From an uncultured Butyricicoccus sp. (GTDB lineage Bacteria > Bacillota > Clostridia > Oscillospirales > Butyricicoccaceae): a stretch of DNA of 40,311 nucleotides. Below, in pieces: positions 25,050-32,572 of this stretch; the stretch's first letter is position 1; every line of letters begins with the position of its first letter. A model generated the notes under the pieces. The model was given only the letters and a program-made list of their open reading frames with translations, ran no database searches and had not been told where the DNA came from. Location of the stretch: NCBI GenBank assembly GCA_947575935.1, contig CANPPM010000001.1, forward strand, positions 1 to 40,311. The letters are read 5' to 3'. Both the position numbers and the translations under genes were made by a program.

Positions 25050-25088
25050 CGGCCCGGCATGGGATTCACTCCCGTGCCGGGCCGTTTC
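25050..25088 (+). terminator. Terminator after nhaC
   Basis: A 14-bp stem (25050-25063 with 25071-25084, one G-T pair) with a 7-nt loop, then TTTCTG. The rest of the gap to 25232 shows no gene. Confidence 0.85.
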
Positions 25089-25232
25089 TGTGTGCCAAAG
25101 GAGGGCCGGTGCAGGTAACGTGCCCGCGCCGCAGGCTTCGGTACCTGGTTTGGGGCGCCGTGCGGAGCAGGGGGAGGGCGTTAAACCGGCGGCGTTTGAG
25201 GGGAAGGGAACGTTATGGGGGCGTTGCTGCGG

Positions 25233-27566
25233 CTAGTCATCCTGGAGATGCAGGCCGTGGGATAGGGAGGCCTGCATACGGCGTGCCGGAAGGGCCACAG
25301 CCAGTGCAGACGCGCCTAGCACGGTCAGTAGGATCACCAGCAGGGCGCGCCAGGGCGGCGCCCACTGGTCGCCCCACTGCGAGGTTACCAGCTGGGAGAA
25401 GAGCAGCCGATGCAGCGGCAGCCCGAGTACCGTGCCCAGCAGGGCGCCGCTGAGTGCGTAGGTAAGCGCCTCGGCGGCGATCATGCGGGTCAGCTGCGCC
25501 GTGGCCATTCCGACAGCGTGCATTGCGGCATACTGCCGCAGCCGTGCGGCGGTATTCATAGAGATGCTGTTGAGGATATGGAAGATGGAAATTAACGCAA
25601 TCACTGCGAGGAAGCCATACAGAAATATTGCGAATGAGGCGTACGCGCCAAACGCTTCCTGGTTGCTGAGACGGCGGTCAGAGAAGTGGAAGCCCTCGCC
25701 TGCCAGGGTGCGGAGTGCGGCAACGTCCGTATCGGAAGCCCCATGCGTCAGCTGGACGTCGAGAACCGCGTAATCGCTTTCTCCGGTAAGGCGTTGGAAT
25801 AACGATTCGGAACAGAATAGGGTTATGGTGTCCGCCTCCGGGCTCGATTGGCTGTAGCGCAGCCGTCCGCAGATGGGCAGGGCATAGCCGCCGATGGTCA
25901 GAAAATCACCGGTCTGCAGCGGGCTGTCTTTGCTGTAGGCCAACAGCAGCCCTTTGCCGTCTTCAGCCTCGGTGAGCGTGCCGTCCAGGCGTGCCTTTCG
26001 CGCCCACTGGAACTGCTGCGCTTCGTATGAGATTAGGCGGAGGCGTATCGTCTGGCCGTTGGACTGCCCCTCCAGGCCGTCGGCCAAGCTGCGGCCATAG
26101 ACCCGTTTGACCGCTGGCAGCGCTGCAAATGTATCGGCCATTCCTGTTGGAATCCGGAGATCCTGGTCTGTGCTGATGACTGAGAAATCGGGCGCAGAGG
26201 GTTGCAGCGGGGTAATTGCGTGCTGCATAAAGCCGACGGCTGTATGGAAAGAAAGGAACAGCACAATACTGAATGCAAATGAACCTGCCGTCAGCGCAAA
26301 ATTGCGCAGGCTTCCGGTTGCGTGGTGGATGCCGAGCGCGGTATCCACCCGGAACAGCCGGGTATTGGCCGCCCGACCGGCGGCCTGTACCGTGCCTGCA
26401 ATTCCCGAGACAGCGGCCAGCGGGGAAACGGCCGCCGCTCGTTTTGCCGGGGCCTGTGCGGCAAGCAATACGGTCAGCATTCCGACTGCGGCGCCGCTGG
26501 CCAGCGCCACCGGGCTGATGCCGAAGCGCGGCATGGCATCAAAGTAGGTCGGCACCAGCGTGCGCAGCAGGGCGCACAGGAGCCAGACGACGCCGACACC
26601 GGCAAGCAGGCCGGCCGGTACCGCTGTGCGGCACCAGCGTAGCGCCTCCTGCCGGACAAATTTCCGTATCTGTCCGTTTGTCGCGCCCAGGCAGCGCAGC
26701 AGGCCAAAACGTTCTGTGCGTTGGGCAACACTGCTGTTCAGGCTGCTGGTGATCATCAGCACGCCTGCGGTGACGATCAGCAGGGTCAGCACAGCCGCTA
26801 CGGCATATAATTTCTGCATATAGGAGTTGAGGCTTTGGCCGGACAGCCCCATAAGCTTGGGGTTCTGTGCGAGCTGCTCTTCGGACAACCCGAACTGGTT
26901 TTGGATAGCGGTCAGCGTGCGCTGCATGTTGCAGAGGGGGGAAAGCTCCAGATAGAACCAAGGCGCCGCATCCGGAATACCGGAGAAATAGCGCCTGTAA
27001 TCGGACAGGCTGAACAGCAGCCCTACGCCGTCGCGTTCATTCATCATAGCGGTATTGTGGAGCAGGCCGGTCACGCGGAGGGTGGCAGAGCCGTTGGGAA
27101 AGTCCAGTGTGACGGTATCGCCGATTCCGACGCCGAGCAGCGTTTGTGCATTTTCGGTCAGGGAAATCGTGTCCGGCTGGGTGGGATAGCCGCCTTCCAG
27201 CCAGCGGACACCAGGGAACATGGACAGCCAGGCTTCGTCGCAGCCGCAGACGGCGACGGGCCGCCCGCCGATGGAGAAATCGGCGTGAAGGTTGGTGTTT
27301 TTGGCGCCGTACCAGGCCGTTTGGACAAGCTCGGGGCGGGAGGCGATCAGGGCGCTGTCCGATTCCGAAATGCCGTCCTTGATGACGGCGTGCCAGCTGC
27401 CGTACTGCTGGATTGCCTGGATACGCTGGCTTTGCAGCTCCATATCGGCCATGCCAAAGATCGCTGTCACCAGAAATACGGCCAGTAGGATGCAGACCCG
27501 GGTCATACGGCTTTGACGGCGGTGCACCCGGGCCGAAATGGATGCCAGTTCTAAATAGCTTTTCAT
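25233..27566 (-). CDS. ABC transporter permease, FtsX-like
   Basis: This is the membrane subunit of an ABC transporter of the MacB/FtsX type, encoded with its ATPase (27563-28246) and a two-component system. The 777-residue protein has an N-terminal helix (RVCILLAVFLVTAIFGMADM), a large extracytoplasmic MacB-like domain (about 45-240), and three FtsX helices (around 252-280, 300-325 and 345-365). A second extracytoplasmic domain and a second FtsX block near the C-terminus follow (FAIFLYGFLAVIALISIFHI, then MIAAEALTYALSGALLGTVL). This duplicated layout is typical of Firmicutes transporters for antimicrobial peptides or lipoproteins. The start overlaps the ATPase stop (ATGA). Substrate unknown. 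Confidence 0.88.
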   Translation of the reverse strand: MKSYLELASISARVHRRQSRMTRVCILLAVFLVTAIFGMADMELQSQRIQAIQQYGSWHAVIKDGISESDSALIASRPELVQTAWYGAKNTNLHADFSIGGRPVAVCGCDEAWLSMFPGVRWLEGGYPTQPDTISLTENAQTLLGVGIGDTVTLDFPNGSATLRVTGLLHNTAMMNERDGVGLLFSLSDYRRYFSGIPDAAPWFYLELSPLCNMQRTLTAIQNQFGLSEEQLAQNPKLMGLSGQSLNSYMQKLYAVAAVLTLLIVTAGVLMITSSLNSSVAQRTERFGLLRCLGATNGQIRKFVRQEALRWCRTAVPAGLLAGVGVVWLLCALLRTLVPTYFDAMPRFGISPVALASGAAVGMLTVLLAAQAPAKRAAAVSPLAAVSGIAGTVQAAGRAANTRLFRVDTALGIHHATGSLRNFALTAGSFAFSIVLFLSFHTAVGFMQHAITPLQPSAPDFSVISTDQDLRIPTGMADTFAALPAVKRVYGRSLADGLEGQSNGQTIRLRLISYEAQQFQWARKARLDGTLTEAEDGKGLLLAYSKDSPLQTGDFLTIGGYALPICGRLRYSQSSPEADTITLFCSESLFQRLTGESDYAVLDVQLTHGASDTDVAALRTLAGEGFHFSDRRLSNQEAFGAYASFAIFLYGFLAVIALISIFHILNSISMNTAARLRQYAAMHAVGMATAQLTRMIAAEALTYALSGALLGTVLGLPLHRLLFSQLVTSQWGDQWAPPWRALLVILLTVLGASALAVALPARRMQASLSHGLHLQDD

Positions 27567-28246
27567 GCCTGCGCACCCCCAAAATCGGTCAGGATGCCGT
27601 CGTGCACGCGGAACACCCGGTCGGCCGAGGCAGTCAGGTTCAGGTTATGGGTGATCATCAGCACCGTCTGCCGGTAATGGCGGGTCGCTTTCAGCAGCAG
27701 ATCCATGACATCCCGGCTGCTGCGGGAGTCTAGGTTGCCGGTCGGTTCGTCGGCCAGCACCACCGAGGGGTGGGTCAGCAGGGCACGGCCTATGGCGGCG
27801 CGCTGCTGCTGACCGCCGGACAGTTCGCTGGGCAGGTGGAGGCGGCGGTTGGCCAGGCCCAGGACTTCCAGCATTTCGTCCACTTGCTGTTGGTCGGGGG
27901 TTCGGCCGTCCAGCAGCAGCGGGAATATCAGGTTCTGCTCGACATTCAGTTCGGCAATCAACTGAAAGGACTGGAAGACAAAGCCGATGTTGCGTCGCCG
28001 GAAGATGGTGCGGCGTGCCTCTGGCAGGGCAAATAAATCTTCACCGTCCAGATATACTTTGCCTGAGGTCGGGGTGTCCAGACCGCCGATGCAGTTAAGC
28101 AGAGTGCTTTTGCCTGAACCGGAATCCCCGACAATGGCGGCGAATTCCCCGCGCTGCAGGGAGAAAGAGGCGTTCTGCAGCGCTTGGACCTCCGCAGCGC
28201 CGGCGCCATAGGTTTTGCAGAGTGCCTGTACCTTTAAGATTTCCAT
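27563..28246 (-). CDS. ABC transporter ATP-binding protein
   Basis: This 227-residue ATPase belongs to the LolD/MacB/BceA group. It has Walker A GDSGSGKST (40-48), the Q-loop in GFVFQSFQLI, the signature LSGGQQQR (142-149), Walker B VVLADEPTGNLD (162-173), and the H-loop in LMITHNL. It powers the permease encoded immediately downstream. AAAGGAG precedes the ATG at 28246. The promoter region upstream has TATACT on the minus strand (28302-28297) and the inverted repeat at 28335-28350. That repeat is also found before the neighbouring response-regulator gene, so the transporter is probably under that regulator. Confidence 0.93.
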   Translation of the reverse strand: MEILKVQALCKTYGAGAAEVQALQNASFSLQRGEFAAIVGDSGSGKSTLLNCIGGLDTPTSGKVYLDGEDLFALPEARRTIFRRRNIGFVFQSFQLIAELNVEQNLIFPLLLDGRTPDQQQVDEMLEVLGLANRRLHLPSELSGGQQQRAAIGRALLTHPSVVLADEPTGNLDSRSSRDVMDLLLKATRHYRQTVLMITHNLNLTASADRVFRVHDGILTDFGGAQA

Positions 28247-28334
28247 AAAATCGCTCCTTTGTATCGTGTGGACGTTTTTCGATGTCCCGTACAGGCAGTA
28301 TAACATGCCAAGCTTACCGCCAGGTGAATTTTGG

Positions 28335-28350
28335 CTTACAGTTTTGTAAG
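28335..28350. promoter_or_regulatory. Inverted-repeat operator before the ABC genes
   Basis: CTTACAGTTTTGTAAG has perfect arms CTTACA and TGTAAG around a 4-bp centre. It lies about 33 bp upstream of the -10 box of the leftward ABC operon, near position -52, a usual place for an activator. The same arms occur at 30391-30406 before the response-regulator gene. Confidence 0.65.
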
Positions 28351-28365
28351 GGGCGCGGCAGGCGT

Positions 28366-29616
28366 TTAGCGGGGGGGAGAGGGCTGCGGCGCGTCGGGCG
28401 GGGGCGGGAGGGCGGCGGTGAAAGCCGTGCCGCGGCCGGGCGTGCTTTCCGCCGAGAGCAGGCCGCCCTGCCCCTCGATGACTGCACGGGCCAGCGGAAG
28501 CCCGAGCCCGACGCCCTGCGTGGTTGCGGCGGATGCGCTGCGGTAGAACCGTTTAAAAATATGGTGCAGGTCTTCCGCTGCGATACCCTCGCCGGTGTCT
28601 GCGACCGTGATCCGGCACATTGCAGGCGTTTGCTCCCAACGCACGGTGATCTCGCCGCCGCGGGCGGTGTGGTCAATCGCATTTTGAATTAGGTTGCAAA
28701 GCGCCTCTGCCGTCCAATCCGGATCGCAGTATAAGAGGGCGGACGGGTTACCGGACAGGGTGAGCCGCTTCCCTTCACGCATGGCGCGGGTCTGCAGTTC
28801 CGCAGAGGCGCGGGCGGCCAGTGCGGCGGCCTGCAGGGTTTGGCGGTGAAAGGGGACGTTGCCTGCATCCAACTGGGCGAGTCGGAGCAGCGTGCTGGTC
28901 AAACGTTCCATACGCGCAAGCGATACGAGTGATTTTTCGGTGAAGGCGCAGACGGTATCGGTATGGTCCGGCTCGGCGGCAATAATCTCTGCATACATAT
29001 GAAGCGCTGCGAGCGGGGTCTTCAGTTGGTGGGAGATATCAGAGATCGTCTGCTGCAGAAACGTTTTTGCGCGTTGTTCCGCATCAATCCCGGCCTGCAG
29101 TGCGGTAGAGAGCTGATCGACGGCGGCAAACAGCTGGGAAAGCGCACCGGGCTGCGCGCGCGGCAGGCGGCGGCTGAAATCGCCGTGTGCAAAGCGTGTG
29201 ATGCAGGCGGCCGCATCACGGTACAGCCGGTCCTGGCTGGACAAAAACCGGCAGGCTGCAGCCAGCTGCAGCAGGGCAGGCAGGGACGCGCCCAGCAGTG
29301 CGGCCGGGAGGAAGGCGGCGGCGCGGCGGCACACCGGTTCCAACAGCCAGAAGGGGGCGTCTCTGCCCAGCTGCAGCAGCAAAGCGTCGGCCTGATCCGA
29401 GGTCTGGGTATAGGCCAACAGCTGCGCGGCGTCGGCTGGCGGCACGCCCTGCTCCAGCAGGGCGGCGGCCAGGGTGCGCTCGCGTGCAAAAAGTACGGCG
29501 TGCAAGCCGTGCGCATAGAAAACGGCCAGCAGGACGGCTAACAGCAGTGCGGCGGCGCAGAGCGCCGCACCCGCCGTGAAAAAACGCCGTGCGTTCTGAT
29601 CCTGTACAAAGCTCAT
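28366..29616 (-). CDS. Sensor histidine kinase (ABC-linked)
   Basis: This membrane histidine kinase has 416 residues. It has two transmembrane helices (about 13-34 and 101-123) flanking a short extracytoplasmic domain of about 65 residues, then a HAMP-like linker. The dimerisation helix has the phospho-accepting histidine in DISHQLKTPLAAL (H196). The ATPase domain has an N box (LCNLIQNAIDHT), DTGEGI, FKRFYR and GVGLGLPLAR. The short sensor domain recalls kinases that work with their transporter to detect peptides, but this is only an analogy. Its ATG at 29616 overlaps the regulator stop (ATGA). The next genes downstream, after 119 bases, are the ABC transporter. Confidence 0.9.
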   Translation of the reverse strand: MSFVQDQNARRFFTAGAALCAAALLLAVLLAVFYAHGLHAVLFARERTLAAALLEQGVPPADAAQLLAYTQTSDQADALLLQLGRDAPFWLLEPVCRRAAAFLPAALLGASLPALLQLAAACRFLSSQDRLYRDAAACITRFAHGDFSRRLPRAQPGALSQLFAAVDQLSTALQAGIDAEQRAKTFLQQTISDISHQLKTPLAALHMYAEIIAAEPDHTDTVCAFTEKSLVSLARMERLTSTLLRLAQLDAGNVPFHRQTLQAAALAARASAELQTRAMREGKRLTLSGNPSALLYCDPDWTAEALCNLIQNAIDHTARGGEITVRWEQTPAMCRITVADTGEGIAAEDLHHIFKRFYRSASAATTQGVGLGLPLARAVIEGQGGLLSAESTPGRGTAFTAALPPPPDAPQPSPPR

Positions 29617-30293
29617 GGCTGCTCTCCCTTCCAACGGTAGCCCAGGCCACGCACAGTCAACAGACGCGCAGGGCGGGAAGGATCATCCTCGACTTTTTCC
29701 CGAAGGCGGCGGATGTAGACGGACAGGGTATTATCGTCGACGAAGCTGCCCTGCCCATCCCAAAGCGCGTCTAGGATGGCGGTACGGGACAGTGTTTTGC
29801 CGCAATTTTCCATCAAAAGGCAGAGCAGCCGGTATTCGGCGGCGGTCAGGTCGAGCGTCCTGCCGTTCCAAACGGCGCGCCCGGCAAGCCGGTCGACTGT
29901 GAGCGTGCCGGAGCGGAGCAGCCTGCCGTCTGAGGTACGGCGTAGCCGTGCACGGATGCGCGAACAGAGTTCGCCCAGACGGAAGGGTTTGGTAATATAA
30001 TCGTCCGCGCCGAGGTCGAGCCCGTGGATGATGTGGGTCTCTTCGCCGGAAGCGGTTAGGAAGATAATCGGGACCGGATCGGAAGCGGCGCGCACCGACT
30101 CGCAGAGGGAAAAGCCTGAGCCGTCGGGCAGCGTGACATCGAGCAGCAGCAGGTCGTAGCGTTGTTTGTGCAGGCAGGCGCGCGCTTCGGCCAGTGAACG
30201 GGCGATATCGACCGAAAATCCGTTTTTGGGCAGGGCATAGGCAAGGCCGTCGATTAGGCCTGCGTCGTCCTCCAGCAGCAGCAGATGGGGCAT
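29613..30293 (-). CDS. Response regulator, OmpR/PhoB family (ABC-linked)
   Basis: This 226-residue two-component regulator has a receiver domain with acidic pocket E8-D9-D10, phospho-acceptor D52 in LLLLDVTLPDG, the conserved T/S in FLTASGEE, and K in ADDYITKPF. A C-terminal winged-helix domain follows (DLTAAEYRLLCLLMENCGKT to VDDNTLSVYIRRLREKV). AAAGGAG precedes the ATG at 30293. It should bind the CTTACA-N4-TGTAAG repeats found before its own operon and before the ABC genes, giving autoregulation and control of the transporter. Its partner kinase is encoded next to it. Confidence 0.93.
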   Translation of the reverse strand: MPHLLLLEDDAGLIDGLAYALPKNGFSVDIARSLAEARACLHKQRYDLLLLDVTLPDGSGFSLCESVRAASDPVPIIFLTASGEETHIIHGLDLGADDYITKPFRLGELCSRIRARLRRTSDGRLLRSGTLTVDRLAGRAVWNGRTLDLTAAEYRLLCLLMENCGKTLSRTAILDALWDGQGSFVDDNTLSVYIRRLREKVEDDPSRPARLLTVRGLGYRWKGEQP

Positions 30294-30360
30294 GGTGGAA
30301 ATCTCCTTTCGGTTTGGCAGCGTCGTGCAGATTGCGGCAGGAAGGGGGATCAATGGTAGT

Positions 30361-30366
30361 ATTATA
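30361..30366 (-). promoter_or_regulatory. -10 box of the regulator/kinase operon
   Basis: Perfect TATAAT on the minus strand. The -35 position (30389-30384) reads CACACA, far from consensus, so the promoter likely needs an activator. The inverted repeat starts two bases further upstream. Confidence 0.6.
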
Positions 30367-30390
30367 CCACGGTTTTTGCGTTCTGTGTGT

Positions 30391-30406
30391 CTTACAAATT
30401 TGTAAG
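30391..30406. promoter_or_regulatory. Inverted-repeat operator before the regulator/kinase operon
   Basis: CTTACAAATTTGTAAG is a perfect 16-bp palindrome. It abuts the weak -35 region of the leftward regulator promoter. Its arms are identical to those at 28335-28350, so both are probably read by the same regulator. Confidence 0.7.
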
Positions 30407-30563
30407 GACTGGCCGCAGAAGCGGCGGCTGGCGGGGACTGTGTTCCATGCGGCAGGGAGGCCGGACGCTTGGAACAGGCGTGAACCGTGCCGGGTGGCCT
30501 GCGCCGCAGCGGATCCCGCGAAAAGGGATCCGAATTTACAGCGGAACCGCGGGGGAGAGAGGC

Positions 30564-30592
30564 TTGACATCGCCGCGCGCCGCCGATAGAAT
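30564..30592 (+). promoter_or_regulatory. Promoter of the DUF1294 (and maybe pyrC) genes
   Basis: TTGACA (30564-30569), 17-bp spacer, TAGAAT (30587-30592). A consensus -35 with a near-consensus -10. Confidence 0.75.
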
Positions 30593-30681
30593 AGAAGAAA
30601 AGGGCGGATGCGACGGCGCGCGGCCCGGGCTGCGGCAGCCTGACCGGTTTGCTGTGTGCAACAAGAGCAGGGGGATATGAC

Positions 30682-30975
30682 ATGAAATTGATTTTACTGT
30701 ATTTGGCCGCGGTCAATTTGGCGGGGATGTTGGCTGTTTTTTGGGATAAGCGGCGGGCCAGGCGGGAGGAGTGGCGCATCCGGGAGCGCACCCTGTTTCT
30801 GCTTGCCGCGTTTGGCGGTACGCCCGGCGTATACGGCGCCATGAGGCTGTGCCGGCACAAAACCCGGCACAAGCGATTTATGTGGGGCCTTCCCCTGCTC
30901 TTTTTTACGCAGGTTGCGGTATTGGGATATGGGGCATACTATTGGTATACACATTTTGGGTTTCCGGTGCGGTAG
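30682..30975 (+). CDS. DUF1294 membrane protein
   Basis: This small membrane protein of 97 residues belongs to the DUF1294 family, whose function is unknown. It shows an N-terminal helix (LILLYLAAVNLAGMLAVFW), the conserved DKRRARREEWRIRE stretch, a glycine-rich turn (LLAAFGGTPGVYGAMRL), the HKTRHKRF motif that marks the family, and a C-terminal helix. I chose the ATG at 30682, giving the conserved MKLILLYL start, with GGGGGA upstream. The pyrC gene follows after 72 bases with its own strong ribosome site, so the two may share the promoter at 30564-30592. Confidence 0.85.
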   Translation: MKLILLYLAAVNLAGMLAVFWDKRRARREEWRIRERTLFLLAAFGGTPGVYGAMRLCRHKTRHKRFMWGLPLLFFTQVAVLGYGAYYWYTHFGFPVR

Positions 30976-31047
30976 GGCGGTTTGCCTCCCGTCGCGCGCA
31001 TTCTTGGGCCGTGTGGGCCCCGTAACTGAGAGAAGGAGGAAGGAACC

Positions 31048-32346
31048 ATGCTTTTGCTGAAAAACGGGCGTATTCTCGACCCATATACTGGATTGGATGA
31101 TGTGCTTGATATTTTGATTGGACAGGAGGGGGAAATCTGCCGGATCGGAAAGCAGATCAGTACGCCCGAGGCTGAGACCGTCGACTTATCCGGGCTGACG
31201 GTGGCGCCCGGTTTCGTGGATACGCATGTGCATTTCCGGGATCCCGGGCAGACCGAAAAAGAGGATTTGTTCAGCGGCGCGCGGGCGGCGGCGGCAGGCG
31301 GATTTACAACGGTCGTCTGTATGGCGAATACCGTTCCGGCGTGTGACAGTGTGGAAACGCTTTCTGCCATTTCTGCACGCGCCGCGCAGGTTCAGAATGT
31401 CCGTATCCTGCAGGCGTGTGCGGTAACCAAAGGGCTGCGGGGAAGGGAGCTCACTGATTTTCAGGCCCTTCGGCGCGCGGGGGCGGCGGGGTTTACCGAT
31501 GACGGCATCAACCTGACCGACCCAGGGCTGGCCCGCCGGGCGATGGAACAGGCGGTGCGGTGCGGCGTACTGCTCTCGTTCCATGAGGAGGATCCCGCGT
31601 TGCTGGGTTCGCCCGGGGTGAATGCGGGCTCGGCTGCGGCGCGGCAGCTTGGGGTCCCCGGCGCGGATCCGCGTTCGGAAGAGGCTATGGTCGAGCGGGA
31701 TTTGGCGCTTGCGCAGCAGACCGGCGCGCGCGTAGTATTCCAGCATATTTCGTCGGCGCGTTCGGTTGCGCTGATCCGGCGGGCCAAGGCGGCCGGTGCG
31801 GCTGTCTTCTGTGAGGCAACCCCGCACCATCTCAGCCTGACCGAAGATGCGGTGCTTACGTATGGCGCCAATGCGCGGATGAATCCGCCGCTGCGAACCG
31901 AGTGCGACCGGCAGGCCATTGTGGACGGCCTGGCCGACGGGACGATCGACCTGATCGCTACCGACCATGCCCCGCATACGGCTGCCGAGAAGGCGCGTGC
32001 GTGGAGCCAGGCGCCTTCCGGGATTATCGGGTTAGAAACGGCGTTTTCCGTCGGCAATACCTGGCTGGTGCAGACCGGGAAGCTGACAAGGATGCAGCTG
32101 CTGGAGAAGATGAGCCGCAACCCGGCGGCGATCTATGGGCTGCAGGATAAGGGCGTTGCTGTGGGACATCATGCGGAGTTGGTGCTGCTCGATTGGGAGC
32201 GGCGGGTTGTATATCAGACCTTTCGCTCGAAGGCTGTCAACTCCCCCTATATCGGGATGCCGTTGACTGGTACGGTTTATGGCACGGTATTTGGCAGCCG
32301 CATTACCAGAAATGGCGGGACGGAGGAGGCCGGCGCTTTGCGTTAA
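31048..32346 (+). CDS. pyrC: Dihydroorotase
   Basis: Dihydroorotase interconverts carbamoyl-aspartate and dihydroorotate in pyrimidine synthesis. The 432-residue protein is of the Gram-positive type I class. It has metal-binding HVH in GFVDTHVHFRDPGQ (H60, H62), GFTDDG in the middle, the further histidines in SFHEED and VFQHISSARSV, and the catalytic aspartate in DLIATDHAPH. The C-terminus has the usual NSPYIGMPLTG-type end. GAAGGAGGAAGG precedes the ATG. No other pyr genes and no PyrR or attenuator structure are visible near it, so the rest of the pathway is elsewhere. A strong terminator follows at 32456-32493. Confidence 0.95.
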   Translation: MLLLKNGRILDPYTGLDDVLDILIGQEGEICRIGKQISTPEAETVDLSGLTVAPGFVDTHVHFRDPGQTEKEDLFSGARAAAAGGFTTVVCMANTVPACDSVETLSAISARAAQVQNVRILQACAVTKGLRGRELTDFQALRRAGAAGFTDDGINLTDPGLARRAMEQAVRCGVLLSFHEEDPALLGSPGVNAGSAAARQLGVPGADPRSEEAMVERDLALAQQTGARVVFQHISSARSVALIRRAKAAGAAVFCEATPHHLSLTEDAVLTYGANARMNPPLRTECDRQAIVDGLADGTIDLIATDHAPHTAAEKARAWSQAPSGIIGLETAFSVGNTWLVQTGKLTRMQLLEKMSRNPAAIYGLQDKGVAVGHHAELVLLDWERRVVYQTFRSKAVNSPYIGMPLTGTVYGTVFGSRITRNGGTEEAGALR

Positions 32347-32455
32347 TATGGCAGGGCGGAACCTGGGCAGGCTGTGGGCCTGCAGCCGGAAGGAAGCGTC
32401 CGTATGTGCCGGCTGCGCAGGGCGGGGCTTTCCAGGAGACGTGACGAGGAAACAG

Positions 32456-32493
32456 AAAAATACCCGTTCAGACGTGTCTGGACGGGTATTTTT
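32456..32493 (+). terminator. Terminator after pyrC
   Basis: About 15 pairs (AAATACCCGTTCAGA with TCTGGACGGGTATTT, one G-T pair) enclose a CGTG loop, followed by a T-run. The A/T flanks make it work on both strands, so it may also end the leftward CotH transcript. Confidence 0.85.
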
Positions 32494-32572
32494 AGAGGAC
32501 AAAGGAAGGTGCTGGCAGTGCAGCGGCTGGACGGGGAGGCGGCAGACCGGCATTCTTTGGGATGCCCGGGGG

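Larger units (their letters stand above)
30294..30681. other. Divergent regulatory region
   Basis: No protein gene is visible. The left part serves the leftward regulator operon: TATAAT on the minus strand (30366-30361), with a poor -35 and the operator at 30391-30406. The middle holds a hairpin (CGGATCCC at 30510-30517 with GGGATCCG at 30525-30532, then AATTT). The right part holds a promoter for the rightward DUF1294 gene (30564-30592). Confidence 0.55.

Noticed and set aside
28335..30406. TACA/TGTA repeats as BlaI/MecI or CopY operators
   Set aside because: Those operators have two bases between TACA and TGTA, here there are four, and no BlaI-, MecI- or CopY-like gene is nearby.
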